A stretch of DNA of 64,000 nt from Shewanella litorisediminis (GTDB taxonomy: Bacteria; Pseudomonadota; Gammaproteobacteria; Enterobacterales; Shewanellaceae). Below the pieces are notes generated by a model. That model did no database searches and was not told the origin of the DNA. It saw nothing but the letters and a program-made list of their open reading frames with translations. Position 1 is the first letter of the stretch. Each line of letters starts with the position of its first letter. Both the position numbers and the translations under genes were made by a program. The stretch is from assembly GCF_016834455.1 (NCBI RefSeq), contig NZ_CP069213.1, positions 682,501 through 746,500 of the forward strand. Reading direction: 5' to 3'. Below, in pieces: positions 1 to 7,922 of this stretch.

Positions 1-369
1 CGAAGAGGCATAGAGGCGGGAGTTTTCCTCTTCTATGAAGTACTTCATCACCTTCCACTTATCAATAACCAGCAGATATTGATCTTTAAGGCGTTGTGGG
101 GTGCTCCAGTCGAGGGAGTTTTTGAGTGCCGGTGAATAGAGCGTGGCTTCAAACTCACGGATTTTATCTTCGGCTTCATCACTACCGGAATTGGCGTAGA
201 ACATCAGCCGGTAACTCTGCATCCGCAGCGAGCCTGAGGCATTGATGGCACGGGCATCGCCGAGGCTGTATGACAGGTTAGCAAGGGCGAAGATAGATAG
301 CCCACTGGAGAGCAGGATGAGCATCATCATCAGTCCGAGAATTTTGGAGGTGAGACTGCCACGTTTCAT
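1..369 (-). CDS. narQ: Nitrate/nitrite sensor histidine kinase NarQ, N-terminal part (gene runs off the window)
   Basis: Only the first 123 codons are present; the gene continues beyond base 1. Translating the minus strand from the ATG at 369 gives an N-terminal membrane segment (about residues 9-30, rich in Leu/Met/Ile) followed by a periplasmic stretch with ARAINASGSLRMQSYRL. This matches the P-box of NarX/NarQ sensors, the helix that binds nitrate or nitrite between protomers. The kinase domain is not in the window. An AGGA ribosome binding site lies about 10 bases before the ATG. It is divergent from nrfA, and a NarP-type site lies between them, so this sensor probably drives the partner regulator that controls nrfA. 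NarQ is preferred over NarX because Shewanella normally carries NarQ-NarP; the P-box alone does not separate the two. Confidence 0.85.
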   Translation of the reverse strand, partial: MKRGSLTSKILGLMMMLILLSSGLSIFALANLSYSLGDARAINASGSLRMQSYRLMFYANSGSDEAEDKIREFEATLYSPALKNSLDWSTPQRLKDQYLLVIDKWKVMKYFIEEENSRLYASS

Positions 370-462
370 GAAAAGTCCTGTCGACAAGGGCGCTGGCGTT
401 TGCAACTAAAGCCTATGTTCTACATTAGCTTTTTCTTTACCACATCTGCGCTCATGCAAAAG

Positions 463-478
463 TGTGAACAATGACACA
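463..478. promoter_or_regulatory. CRP-like binding site
   Basis: TGTGA, six bases, then ACACA: nine of ten positions match the CRP consensus TGTGA-N6-TCACA. It lies in the narQ-nrfA intergenic region, about 140 bp before nrfA. CRP activates anaerobic respiration genes in Shewanella, so a role is plausible, but it is inferred from sequence only. Confidence 0.5.
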
Positions 479-483
479 TCCAG

Positions 484-503
484 AGTTTGATCTTGTGCAA
501 ACT
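484..503. promoter_or_regulatory. FNR/EtrA- or CRP-like inverted repeat
   Basis: AGTTTG and CAAACT form a perfect 6-bp inverted repeat around an 8-base centre. The left half contains TTGAT, the FNR half-site, while the right half is TGCAA rather than ATCAA. It could be a weak FNR (EtrA) site or a second CRP-family site for nrfA. Confidence 0.4.
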
Positions 504-513
504 TTAGCTCCGA

Positions 514-529
514 TACCACTTAATAGGTA
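514..529. promoter_or_regulatory. NarP/NarL 7-2-7 heptamer site
   Basis: TACCACT, two bases, ATAGGTA: two inverted heptamers spaced by 2 bp, fully matching the NarP/NarL consensus TACYYMT-N2-AKRRGTA. The 7-2-7 layout is the one NarP recognises. It ends 85 bp before the nrfA start codon, a usual activator distance, and the neighbour is narQ. Confidence 0.75.
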
Positions 530-614
530 TGTAAAAGGAGGGTTAACAGGACTACTTTTGACCCTGGAGATGTCGTGGGTATTTCAGAAACACAAAAACT
601 AACACGGAGATGAG

Positions 615-2018
615 ATGGTGAAAAAGCTAACCGGAAAATCCTTTGCGCTTAGCGCTTTGGTCGCCGCCAGCTTTGTAGCTGCCGGTGCGATGGCCAGTGA
701 TAAAACCGAGCCACGCAATGACGTATACAAAGACAAATTCAGCAAACAATATAACACTTGGCATGCGACTGGCGAGAGTGAAGCCATCACAGATGCACTG
801 GAGCAGGATCCTGCACTGGTGATTTTGTGGGCAGGCTACGGTTTTGCAAAAGACTACAACGCTCCACGTGGTCACATGTATGCCCTGACTGACGTGCGCA
901 ACACCCTGCGTACCGGTGCCCCAACCTCAGCCGAAGATGGCCCAATGCCTATGGCCTGCTGGAGCTGTAAGAGCCCTGACGTCCCCCGTCTGATTGAAGA
1001 ACAGGGGGAATCCGGCTATTTCAGCGGTAAGTGGGCTAAGGGCGGTGCGGAAGTTGCCAACACCATTGGTTGCAGTGACTGTCACGAAAAAGGCTCGCCA
1101 AAACTGCGCCTGTCACGTCCTTTTGCTGACCGTGCCATGGAAGCCATTGGTACCCCATTCGACAAGGCTTCCAAGCAGGATAAAGAATCCATGGTGTGCG
1201 CCCAGTGCCACGTGGAGTACTACTTCGAGAAGACTGACGATCGTAAAGGTTTCGTGAAGTTCCCATGGGACGGCGGTACCACAGTGGAAAATATGGAAGT
1301 CTATTATGACGCCATCCAGTTTGCCGACTGGACCCACGCTGTGTCCAAAACCCCTATGCTGAAAGCACAGCACCCAGGTTATGAAACCTGGAAACTGGGT
1401 ACTCACGGTCAGAACAACGTGTCCTGTGTTGACTGTCACATGCCGAAAGTCACCAACGAACAGGGTAAGAAGTTTACCGATCACAAAGTGGGCAACCCCT
1501 TCGATCGTTTCGAAGAAACTTGCGGAACCTGTCACAGCCAGGACAAAGATCACATGTTGACTGTCTACAAGGACAACAAGTCAAAAGTGATGGAACTGAA
1601 AGGCAAGGCTGAAACTCAGCTGGTTGCTGCTCACTTCGAGGCCGGTGCCGCCTGGAAAGCCGGTGCTACCGAAGAAGAAATGAAGCCAATCCTGACCAAT
1701 ATCCGTCACGCTCAGTGGCGCTGGGACTACGCCATTGCTTCTCACGGTGTGTCTGCACACGCTCCAGCTGAAGCACTGCGCGTACTGGGTACTGCCGTGG
1801 ACAAGGCTGCCAATGCTCGCGTTCAACTGGCTCAGTTGCTGGCCACCAAAGGTGTGAAGCAGCCAATCGAGCTGCCGGACATCTCTACCAAGGCCAAGGC
1901 TCAGGCTGCTCTGGGTATGGACATGGACAAGATGAACGCCGATAAGGCCAAGTTCAAGCAAGAAATGCTGCCCAAGTGGGAAGCAGAAGCCAAGGCCCGC
2001 GAAGCCACTTACAAGTAA
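615..2018 (+). CDS. nrfA: Periplasmic cytochrome c nitrite reductase (ammonia-forming)
   Basis: NrfA reduces nitrite to ammonium with six electrons in the periplasm. The 467-residue protein has a signal peptide with likely cleavage after AMA (residue 27). Five heme sites are visible: the diagnostic CWSCK at 115-119, whose lysine ligates the catalytic heme, and CSDCH (153-157), CAQCH (195-199), CVDCH (271-275) and CGTCH (303-307). Length and motif order match the family. No nrfBCD genes follow, as in Shewanella, where the quinol dehydrogenase CymA supplies electrons. The ATG at 615 follows an ACGGAG ribosome binding site. NarP-, CRP- and FNR-like sites lie upstream and a strong terminator follows. 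Confidence 0.98.
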   Translation: MVKKLTGKSFALSALVAASFVAAGAMASDKTEPRNDVYKDKFSKQYNTWHATGESEAITDALEQDPALVILWAGYGFAKDYNAPRGHMYALTDVRNTLRTGAPTSAEDGPMPMACWSCKSPDVPRLIEEQGESGYFSGKWAKGGAEVANTIGCSDCHEKGSPKLRLSRPFADRAMEAIGTPFDKASKQDKESMVCAQCHVEYYFEKTDDRKGFVKFPWDGGTTVENMEVYYDAIQFADWTHAVSKTPMLKAQHPGYETWKLGTHGQNNVSCVDCHMPKVTNEQGKKFTDHKVGNPFDRFEETCGTCHSQDKDHMLTVYKDNKSKVMELKGKAETQLVAAHFEAGAAWKAGATEEEMKPILTNIRHAQWRWDYAIASHGVSAHAPAEALRVLGTAVDKAANARVQLAQLLATKGVKQPIELPDISTKAKAQAALGMDMDKMNADKAKFKQEMLPKWEAEAKAREATYK

Positions 2019-2044
2019 GCAGCAAACCCCAAGCCTGCATACAC

Positions 2045-2070
2045 AAAGCCCCCGCATTGCGGGGGCTTTT
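2045..2070 (+). terminator. Rho-independent terminator of nrfA
   Basis: An 11-bp perfect stem (AAAGCCCCCGC with its complement) around an ATT loop, followed by T residues, starts 27 bp after the nrfA stop. Confidence 0.9.
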
Positions 2071-2097
2071 CTTTGTTTGAGGTGGCAGTAAGCCGGC

Positions 2098-2637
2098 TTA
2101 TTTGATGAGTTTCAGCAGTGCCCTGAAACTGTCGCCTACGGCATGGTGTTGCAGTTCAAACAGCAGCGACTCCACGTTGGTGAGTGAGGCGCCGGCCTGC
2201 TGCATCATTTGCAGTCCCAATGCTTTATTGTCGGCGGTGCGGGAGCCCATGGCATCGGCCACCAAATGCACATCAAAGCCATTGTCCAGCATGTCACGGC
2301 AGCTTTGATACACACAAATATGGGTTTCTATGCCGCACAGCAATACTTGTTTACGTCCTGTGGCCAGCAGCGCTTCCCGAAAGGCATCACAGAACCAGCC
2401 ACTGAAATGTTCCTTGGCAATAGGGTTTAAACCTTCAAGCACCAGTCTGAGTTCTTCAGAGGTCGGCCCCAGCTTGTCCGGTAATTGCTCCAGCCAGAGA
2501 ATGGGAATATCAAAAATTCTGGCCCCGCTTATCAGGGTGATCAGTTGCTGGTGCATGGCTTCTGAGTTGTCCATCAGTCGGGCCAGTTTGCCCTGAACAT
2601 CCACGACTACAAGCACAGTTTCACTTGGCTTAAGCAT
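2098..2637 (-). CDS. Isochorismatase-family cysteine hydrolase
   Basis: This 179-residue protein has the isochorismatase/nicotinamidase fold: a VVVDVQ strand near the start, and VLLCGIETHICVYQS carrying the nucleophilic cysteine. The probable catalytic triad is D13, K75 and C108. It resembles the short YcaC-like hydrolases of unknown substrate rather than true nicotinamidase (PncA), as it lacks the metal-binding histidine cluster expected there. It is convergent with nrfA and divergent from glnK; nothing in the context suggests a pathway. The ATG at 2637 has an AAGGAGG-type ribosome binding site just upstream. Confidence 0.85.
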   Translation of the reverse strand: MLKPSETVLVVVDVQGKLARLMDNSEAMHQQLITLISGARIFDIPILWLEQLPDKLGPTSEELRLVLEGLNPIAKEHFSGWFCDAFREALLATGRKQVLLCGIETHICVYQSCRDMLDNGFDVHLVADAMGSRTADNKALGLQMMQQAGASLTNVESLLFELQHHAVGDSFRALLKLIK

Positions 2638-2705
2638 GTCTAGCCTCCTTGGTTTTACCCAGTTAACCCCTTTTTGATGCCGCTGCCAATACGCCGAAAG
2701 TCAAA

Positions 2706-2722
2706 TGCACCACCTTGGTGCG
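2706..2722. promoter_or_regulatory. NtrC binding site (strong)
   Basis: TGCACCA, three bases, TGGTGCG: 13 of 14 conserved positions match the NtrC enhancer consensus TGCACYA-N3-TRGTGCA. It lies about 95 bp upstream of the sigma-54-like promoter of glnK, a typical enhancer position. Confidence 0.8.
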
Positions 2723-2735
2723 TTGTCTGCATAAG

Positions 2736-2752
2736 TGCACTTTTTTTGTGCG
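2736..2752. promoter_or_regulatory. NtrC binding site (weaker, second copy)
   Basis: TGCAC, seven T residues, GTGCG has the outer half-site symmetry and 17-bp length of an NtrC site. It is centred 30 bp (about three helical turns) from the stronger site, which would favour cooperative NtrC binding. Confidence 0.5.
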
Positions 2753-2815
2753 AATTTATGCGCTCAATTTGTGCGTTAAATGTAATAAATATATTAAAAA
2801 CATTGGGTTGAAACT

Positions 2816-2832
2816 TTGGCGCGATGCTTGAA
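2816..2832 (+). promoter_or_regulatory. Sigma-54 (RpoN)-like promoter of glnK-amtB
   Basis: TTGGCGCG-N4-TTGAA resembles the -24/-12 consensus TTGGCACG-N4-TTGCW. The GG and the -12 dinucleotide have the required 10-base spacing, but the -12 element reads GA instead of GC. The upstream NtrC sites support the call. Confidence 0.6.
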
Positions 2833-2877
2833 ATGTCTTTATCAGGCAAGACATACAACAATCAGCGGAGGCCGGGA

Positions 2878-3216
2878 ATGAAACTGGTGAGTGCAATCAT
2901 CAAACCCTTCAAACTCGACGATGTGCGTGAAGCCATCGCCGGCATGGGTATCGAAGGTATGACAGTAACCGAGGTCAAAGGTTTTGGCCGTCAGAAGGGG
3001 CACACCGAGCTGTATCGGGGCGCCGAATATCAGGTGGATTTTCTGCCCAAGATAAAGCTGGATATCGCTACCAAGGCTGAAAATGTCGAGCTGCTGTTGG
3101 AGGCCATAGTGAAAGCGGCCCATACCGGCAAAATCGGTGACGGCAAAATCTTTGTCACCGATTTAGAGCAAGCGGTCCGGATCCGTACCGGCGAAACTGA
3201 CGACGAAGCACTGTAA
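2878..3216 (+). CDS. glnK: Nitrogen regulatory protein P-II
   Basis: A 112-residue PII signal protein that reports 2-oxoglutarate, ATP/ADP and glutamine status and blocks AmtB when nitrogen is plentiful. The start MKLVSAIIKPFKLDDV is typical, the T-loop carries the uridylylation tyrosine Y51 (GAEYQVD), and the C-terminal IRTGE segment is conserved. The frame is open further upstream, but the ATG at 2878 has a GGAGG site at the right distance and gives the standard length. It precedes amtB by 11 bp, which marks it as GlnK rather than GlnB. NtrC-like sites and a sigma-54-like promoter indicate induction under nitrogen limitation. Confidence 0.95.
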   Translation: MKLVSAIIKPFKLDDVREAIAGMGIEGMTVTEVKGFGRQKGHTELYRGAEYQVDFLPKIKLDIATKAENVELLLEAIVKAAHTGKIGDGKIFVTDLEQAVRIRTGETDDEAL

Positions 3217-3227
3217 GGGGAAGCGAG

Positions 3228-4478
3228 ATGGAAGAAATCAGCAAACTGGGCCTGACGGTGGCCGAACTCAGATTCGCACTGGATACCTTTTACTTTTTGA
3301 TCTCCGGGGCCTTGGTGATGTGGATGGCGGCAGGTTTCGCCATGTTGGAAGCGGGCCTGGTTCGTTCCAAAAACACCACTGAGATCCTCACCAAAAACGT
3401 GTGTCTCTATTCCATTGCCTGTATCACTTACCTGATTGTTGGCTACAACATCATGTATGTGGACAACCCCGAAGGGGGTTGGTTGCCAAGCTTTGGTACC
3501 CTGATTGGTTCTCAGGCTGCCGATGCCGACCATTCGCTGGAATCAGACTTCTTCTTCCAGGTGGTGTTTGTGGCAACTTCCATGTCGATTGTGTCCGGCG
3601 CCGTGGCTGAACGCATGAAACTCTGGGCCTTCCTGGCATTCTCTGTGGTGATGACTGCGGTTATCTATCCGGTAGAAGGCTTCTGGACCTGGGGTGGCGG
3701 TTTTGTCAGCGCGGCCGGATTCGTGGACTTTGCCGGCAGCGGTATTGTGCACATGGCCGGTGCCGCCGCAGCCCTGTCGGGCGTGATTTTACTGGGTGCC
3801 CGTAAAGGCAAATATGGTCCATCGGGTCAGGTAAACCCCATCCCCGGCTCCAACCTGCCGATGGCGACTCTTGGTATGTTTATCCTGTGGATGGGCTGGT
3901 TTGGCTTCAATGGCGGCTCACAGTTGATGGTGTCCGATGCCGCCAACGCGGCTGCGGTTGGCAAAATCTTTGTTAACACCAACTCCGCCGCTGCCTTCGG
4001 TGCGATTTCTGCCCTGATTGTGTGCAAAATGATTTGGGGTAAAGCAGATCTGACCATGATTTTAAACGGCGCGCTGGCGGGCCTGGTGGCCATTACCGCC
4101 GACCCACTGTCGCCTTCGCTTGGGTTTGCCGCGGCCATTGGCTTGCTGGCCGGAGCTCTGGTGGTGTTCTCCATCGTGGGCTTTGATCGCATCAAGATTG
4201 ACGATCCTGTTGGTGCCATTTCGGTACACGGTGTGGCCGGGGTGCTTGGTCTGCTGCTGGTCCCTGTTTCCAACGCCGATGCGACCCTGGGTGCGCAGCT
4301 GTTTGGTATCTGTGCCATCTTCGCCTGGACTTTCGGAGCCTCCTTCCTGGTGTGGTTTGTCCTCAAGGTGACCATGGGGATCCGTGTCAGCGAGGAAGAA
4401 GAGTACAACGGTATGGATGCCTCAGACTGCGGTATCGATGCCTACCCAGAGTTTGTCACTGTAAAAACGGCCGGATAA
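3228..4478 (+). CDS. amtB: Ammonium transporter
   Basis: A 416-residue inner-membrane Amt channel with about eleven transmembrane helices. The conserved pore twin histidines are visible as H175 (SGIVHMAG) and H334 (ISVHGVAG), and the family segment around GGDFAG/GGTVVH-like residues is present. It forms an operon with glnK, whose product docks its T-loop into AmtB. The N-terminus is about twenty residues longer before the first helix than in mature E. coli AmtB, without an obvious cleavage site. A terminator follows. Expression should follow glnK through NtrC and RpoN. Confidence 0.96.
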   Translation: MEEISKLGLTVAELRFALDTFYFLISGALVMWMAAGFAMLEAGLVRSKNTTEILTKNVCLYSIACITYLIVGYNIMYVDNPEGGWLPSFGTLIGSQAADADHSLESDFFFQVVFVATSMSIVSGAVAERMKLWAFLAFSVVMTAVIYPVEGFWTWGGGFVSAAGFVDFAGSGIVHMAGAAAALSGVILLGARKGKYGPSGQVNPIPGSNLPMATLGMFILWMGWFGFNGGSQLMVSDAANAAAVGKIFVNTNSAAAFGAISALIVCKMIWGKADLTMILNGALAGLVAITADPLSPSLGFAAAIGLLAGALVVFSIVGFDRIKIDDPVGAISVHGVAGVLGLLLVPVSNADATLGAQLFGICAIFAWTFGASFLVWFVLKVTMGIRVSEEEEYNGMDASDCGIDAYPEFVTVKTAG

Positions 4479-4496
4479 CGGCAATCAAACTCAGAC

Positions 4497-4527
4497 AAAC
4501 AGCAGGCTCAGGCCTGCTGTTTTTGTT
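4497..4527 (+). terminator. Terminator of glnK-amtB
   Basis: A 9-bp stem (ACAGCAGGC and its complement) with a TCAG loop is followed by TTTTTGTTTT, 19 bp after amtB. Confidence 0.85.
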
Positions 4528-4637
4528 TTGCTTGTCTTCGGCGAAGAAGGGGAGGGATACTGACCAAAGACGCCAATCCAGGCCTGGGTAATAAATTGGG
4601 CTTGGCGGCTGATTTGACGTTTCACGGAGGGATCGGG

Positions 4638-4973
4638 ATGCGATTACAATCTTTGCTCGCGGTAATGGTGCTGACAAGTCTGGGAGCCTCTGCCGGACAG
4701 GTGGTGGTGCGAAAGAGTGATGAGGCCTTCGACGCTTTCGCCGTTCGCGACCAACTGGCACGGGAACATCAGTGGCAGGAGGCTTTACGGGCACAGCAAC
4801 AACTGGAAATCCTGCAATCACTGCCCCTTGGCTGCGTGTTGGTGCCATCCCCTTACCGGCATTTCAGCTGCAAAGGCTTCTTTTACAGGCCTTATCCCTG
4901 GCAGGGGCGGGAACTGTACATTTCTGTCCCCAATCCTGAGGCCGAACCACAGCCAGTCAACAAGCCAAAATAG
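4638..4973 (+). CDS. Small secreted protein of unknown function
   Basis: 111 residues from the ATG at 4638, chosen because GGAGGG lies 8 bases upstream and the protein then begins with a signal peptide (MRLQSLLAVMVLTSLGASAG, cleavage near ASA). The mature part is short, has a charged helix (about 30-55) and two cysteines (in LGCVLV and FSCKG) that could form a disulfide, with aromatic residues near the C-terminus. I do not recognise a family. It lies between amtB and a TPR lipoprotein gene, 95 bp before the latter. Confidence 0.65.
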   Translation: MRLQSLLAVMVLTSLGASAGQVVVRKSDEAFDAFAVRDQLAREHQWQEALRAQQQLEILQSLPLGCVLVPSPYRHFSCKGFFYRPYPWQGRELYISVPNPEAEPQPVNKPK

Positions 4974-5068
4974 GGAAAAGCGCATTAAACTTTTGTTACT
5001 TATTGTGTGGGCTTTTCGCGACAAATTGACGTAGTCTCAAATGAGGCCAATCGATTTTGGGGGCGCCG

Positions 5069-6229
5069 ATGTCTGCAAGAATACTCTGTTGCCTGTTGCT
5101 TCCTTTGCTGGTGTCCTGTGCATCCACTTCTGAGCGGGTGAATCAAACCAGTGTCAGCAGCCTATTTCACGATGAAATTTTTAATCCTGTCAGTGGTTTG
5201 CCTTCTTCCCAAGAGGTCTTTTCTTTGCCACCCGGCGTGGCGCAGGAATTAAAGCGCGCCTATGACCGCCAACGCACCCTGCCTGGCGGCGACAATGAGC
5301 TGGCTCACAGTTGGCTCTCCTCCCAGCTTGCTGCAGCCGATGGTGGTTTCAGTTATCAGGACAACAATACCCGCATCGCAGCCGACACCTATTACGACAG
5401 GGCAGGTAACTGCATGTCGCTGGTGGTTTTGGCGACGGCCATGGCTGATGCGCTGGGAGTTGCCGTGGATTTTCAGGACGTGCTGGTACAGCCGGTGTGG
5501 GACAGGCAAGGGGATTTCTATCTGGTTAATGGTCACGTGAATCTGCGCCTGTTACCGCCTTCAGAAGCGAATGTGGTGCACTTGCGTGGTCCTATACTGG
5601 TGGACTTTCTGCCCGAGCGTGCAGTCCGCGGCTATGACAGGGTTCGCATCAACCGAAGCATGTTATTGGCCATGTTTTACAATAATCTGGCCGCCGAGGC
5701 ACTGATCGATGGTGACCATGACAAAGCCTACGGCTTAATCCGCCTGTCGTTGGCGCAAAGCAACACCTTTGTTCCCGCCCTGAATACCCTTGCCATTCTG
5801 TATCGCTACCATCAGAGGGAAGATCTTGCCGAGGAGGTGTATCGGGAGGCGCTGAAACAAGAGCCGGAAAACATGACAACCCTGTACAACCTGGCGCTGA
5901 TTCTCTCAGCCCAGGACCGGCTGGATGAGTGGGCCGAGGTGCACAAGGTGCTGGAGCTGGCCCGGATCCGCAACCCCTACTACTACTACGATATGGCCGA
6001 GCAGGCGTTGTCTGAGCATGAATACCAGCAGGCAGTGAACTGGTTTTTGCAGGCCGTGGAAAAGGCGGACTACCGTCATGAGTTTTACTTTGGACTGTCC
6101 CAGGCCTACTGGGCATCCGGCAATCCCAAGAAAGCCCGCCAAAGTATGGAAAAAGCCCTGGCGCTCAGTGGCGATGATGGAGATAAGCGGCGTTATCAGG
6201 CCAAGCTAAACGCCATGGCAAACCGCTGA
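5069..6229 (+). CDS. TPR-repeat lipoprotein
   Basis: 386 residues from the ATG at 5069; an in-frame TTG upstream is unlikely because this ATG directly starts the signal peptide. The lipobox LVSC places the lipidated cysteine at C17. The N-terminal half contains a region like a transglutaminase/SirB1-type fold (AGNCMSLVVLATAMADALG, with a conserved Cys), and the C-terminal half, from about residue 210, holds several tetratricopeptide repeats (for example EALKQEPENMTTLYNLALIL). Such proteins act as periplasmic or outer-membrane scaffolds; the partner is unknown. Nothing in the neighbourhood fixes a pathway. Confidence 0.8.
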   Translation: MSARILCCLLLPLLVSCASTSERVNQTSVSSLFHDEIFNPVSGLPSSQEVFSLPPGVAQELKRAYDRQRTLPGGDNELAHSWLSSQLAAADGGFSYQDNNTRIAADTYYDRAGNCMSLVVLATAMADALGVAVDFQDVLVQPVWDRQGDFYLVNGHVNLRLLPPSEANVVHLRGPILVDFLPERAVRGYDRVRINRSMLLAMFYNNLAAEALIDGDHDKAYGLIRLSLAQSNTFVPALNTLAILYRYHQREDLAEEVYREALKQEPENMTTLYNLALILSAQDRLDEWAEVHKVLELARIRNPYYYYDMAEQALSEHEYQQAVNWFLQAVEKADYRHEFYFGLSQAYWASGNPKKARQSMEKALALSGDDGDKRRYQAKLNAMANR

Positions 6230-6262
6230 GTTCGTTTTCTGAGTCATGCACCAAGGTATTTT

Positions 6263-6300
6263 ATCCGGCCTGAGCTTGACCTTGGGCCGGTTTGTTTTGA
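6263..6300 (+). terminator. Possible weak terminator
   Basis: CCGGCC and GGCCGG pair over a 14-base loop, followed by TTTGTTTTGA, about 35 bp after the TPR gene. The long loop lowers confidence. Confidence 0.4.
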
Positions 6301-6516
6301 CCTTCCCCTGTGCTTCCTGACGCACGTGATTTTATCTCACGCCTTTAATGAGTGTGCTGGGGTTTCAGCCCGGCCCCGGTGATGTGCCTGACACACTTAT
6401 TTCCTGCTATCTGAACCGATTAGCTCCTTATGTCGTACACTTTGTGTTGAGCCTGACAAGCGCTGTGATGCGCCGCCTCAGGTGCGTCGCTGATATGGGT
6501 TATTGCGGAGAAGCAG

Positions 6517-7833
6517 ATGTTTAATAACAAATTAAAGCAATAATTGGCCTCTTATCGGTCTGAAATACAAAGGTACCAGGCGCGGGCCGCGGCCGTGAGT
6601 GCTTCAACGGCGATGATTGAGTTTTTACCGGATGGCACCATAGTCACTGCAAATGAAAACTTTTTGTCTCTTGTGGGTTACCGCCTCGAAGACATCAAGT
6701 GAAAGCATCACAGTATCTTTTGTACCTCTGAGTACGCCAAAAGCCATGAGTACAAAGGGTTTTGGCGAAGCCTAGCTGAGGGGAAACACGCCAGTGGCCG
6801 CTTTTTAAGGCTTGGCCGGGATGGCAAAAATCTTTGGCTTGGAGCCTCTTACAACCCCATCCGCAACGAAGAAGGCAAGGTGGTCAGCGTCTTGAAGCTG
6901 GCTGCGGATGTGACTGACATAGTAGAAATTGAAAACGAACAGCAAAGCATGATGAATGCCATTGACCGTTCGATGGCGGTCATTGAATTTACCACTGGTG
7001 GCGAGGTGATCCGGGCCAATGAAAATTTTCTGGCAGTAACGGGTTATCGCCTGGATGAAATCAAGGGTAAACACCACAGGCTTTTTTGTGCGCCAGAGTA
7101 TGCGGCCTCACAGGAATATAAGCACTTCTGGTCGCGCTTGAATCAGGGGGAGTTTTTTACCGGCCGCTTTCAGCGTCAGGATAAGTTGGGACGGACAATT
7201 TGGCTCAGTGCCACCTATAACCCAGTGTACAACGCGCGCGGTGAGCTCTATAAAATCGTGAAGTTTGCCAATGATATTACCGAGCGGGTGAACCAGCAGC
7301 AGGCCGAGTCGGCCGCTGCCGTGTTGGCGTACGATATTGCCCTTAATACCGATGCCAATGCACGCAGCGGTGCTCAGGTGGTGCAATCCACCGTGGAGGT
7401 GGTGCGAGGCATAGCCGAAGAAATCAATCTGGCTGCCAGGGGCATTGAGGATGTGAGCAACCAGTCGGAGAAGATAGGCAATATAGTGCAAACCATTCGC
7501 AGCATCGCCGATCAAACCAACCTGTTGGCGCTCAATGCCGCCATTGAGGCGGCGCGTGCCGGTGAGCAGGGGCGTGGTTTTGCGGTAGTCGCCGATGAGG
7601 TTCGCAGCCTGGCGGCTCGAACCGCCAATGCCACCGTCGAAATCGTCGATGTGGTGCGCCAGAATCAGGTGTTATCTCAGGCGGCCGTAGCCAACATGGA
7701 ACAAAGCAAACATAAGGTCGAGCAAGGTGTTGCTCTGGCCGTGGAAGCCGGCGAAGCCATAGAGCAAATCCGCGAAGGCGCAAAGCAGGTAGTGGCAGCG
7801 GTGCAGGAATTTAAATTGCAGCTGGATAAATAG
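6517..7833 (+). pseudogene. Soluble PAS-PAS methyl-accepting chemotaxis protein, broken by two in-frame stops
   Basis: From the ATG at 6517 one frame runs 438 codons to 7833, interrupted only by TAA at 6541 (codon 9) and TGA at 6700 (codon 62). The TGA replaces a glycine: the first PAS reads DIK-stop-KHH where the second PAS reads EIKGKHH. The two PAS domains are clear tandem copies, followed by an MCP signalling domain with the hairpin tip [20 protein letters not shown]. No membrane segment is present, so the layout resembles BdlA-type soluble receptors that sense redox or energy state. A shorter one-PAS receptor could still be made from the GTG at 6880 or the ATGs near 6949. There is no frameshift, so decay is recent or a sequence error is possible. 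Confidence 0.8.
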
Positions 7834-7885
7834 GTCAACCCGTTAACAGCTGAAGTCACTGCCGATATGGCATCAAGCATAAAAG

Positions 7886-7915
7886 AAAAAGGCTCCCAAC
7901 GGAGCCTTTTTGGTT
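7886..7915. terminator. Bidirectional terminator
   Basis: GGCTCC-CAAC-GGAGCC flanked by A and T runs; it serves both the chemotaxis gene and the converging lipoprotein gene. Confidence 0.85.
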
Positions 7916-7922
7916 TTGAATA

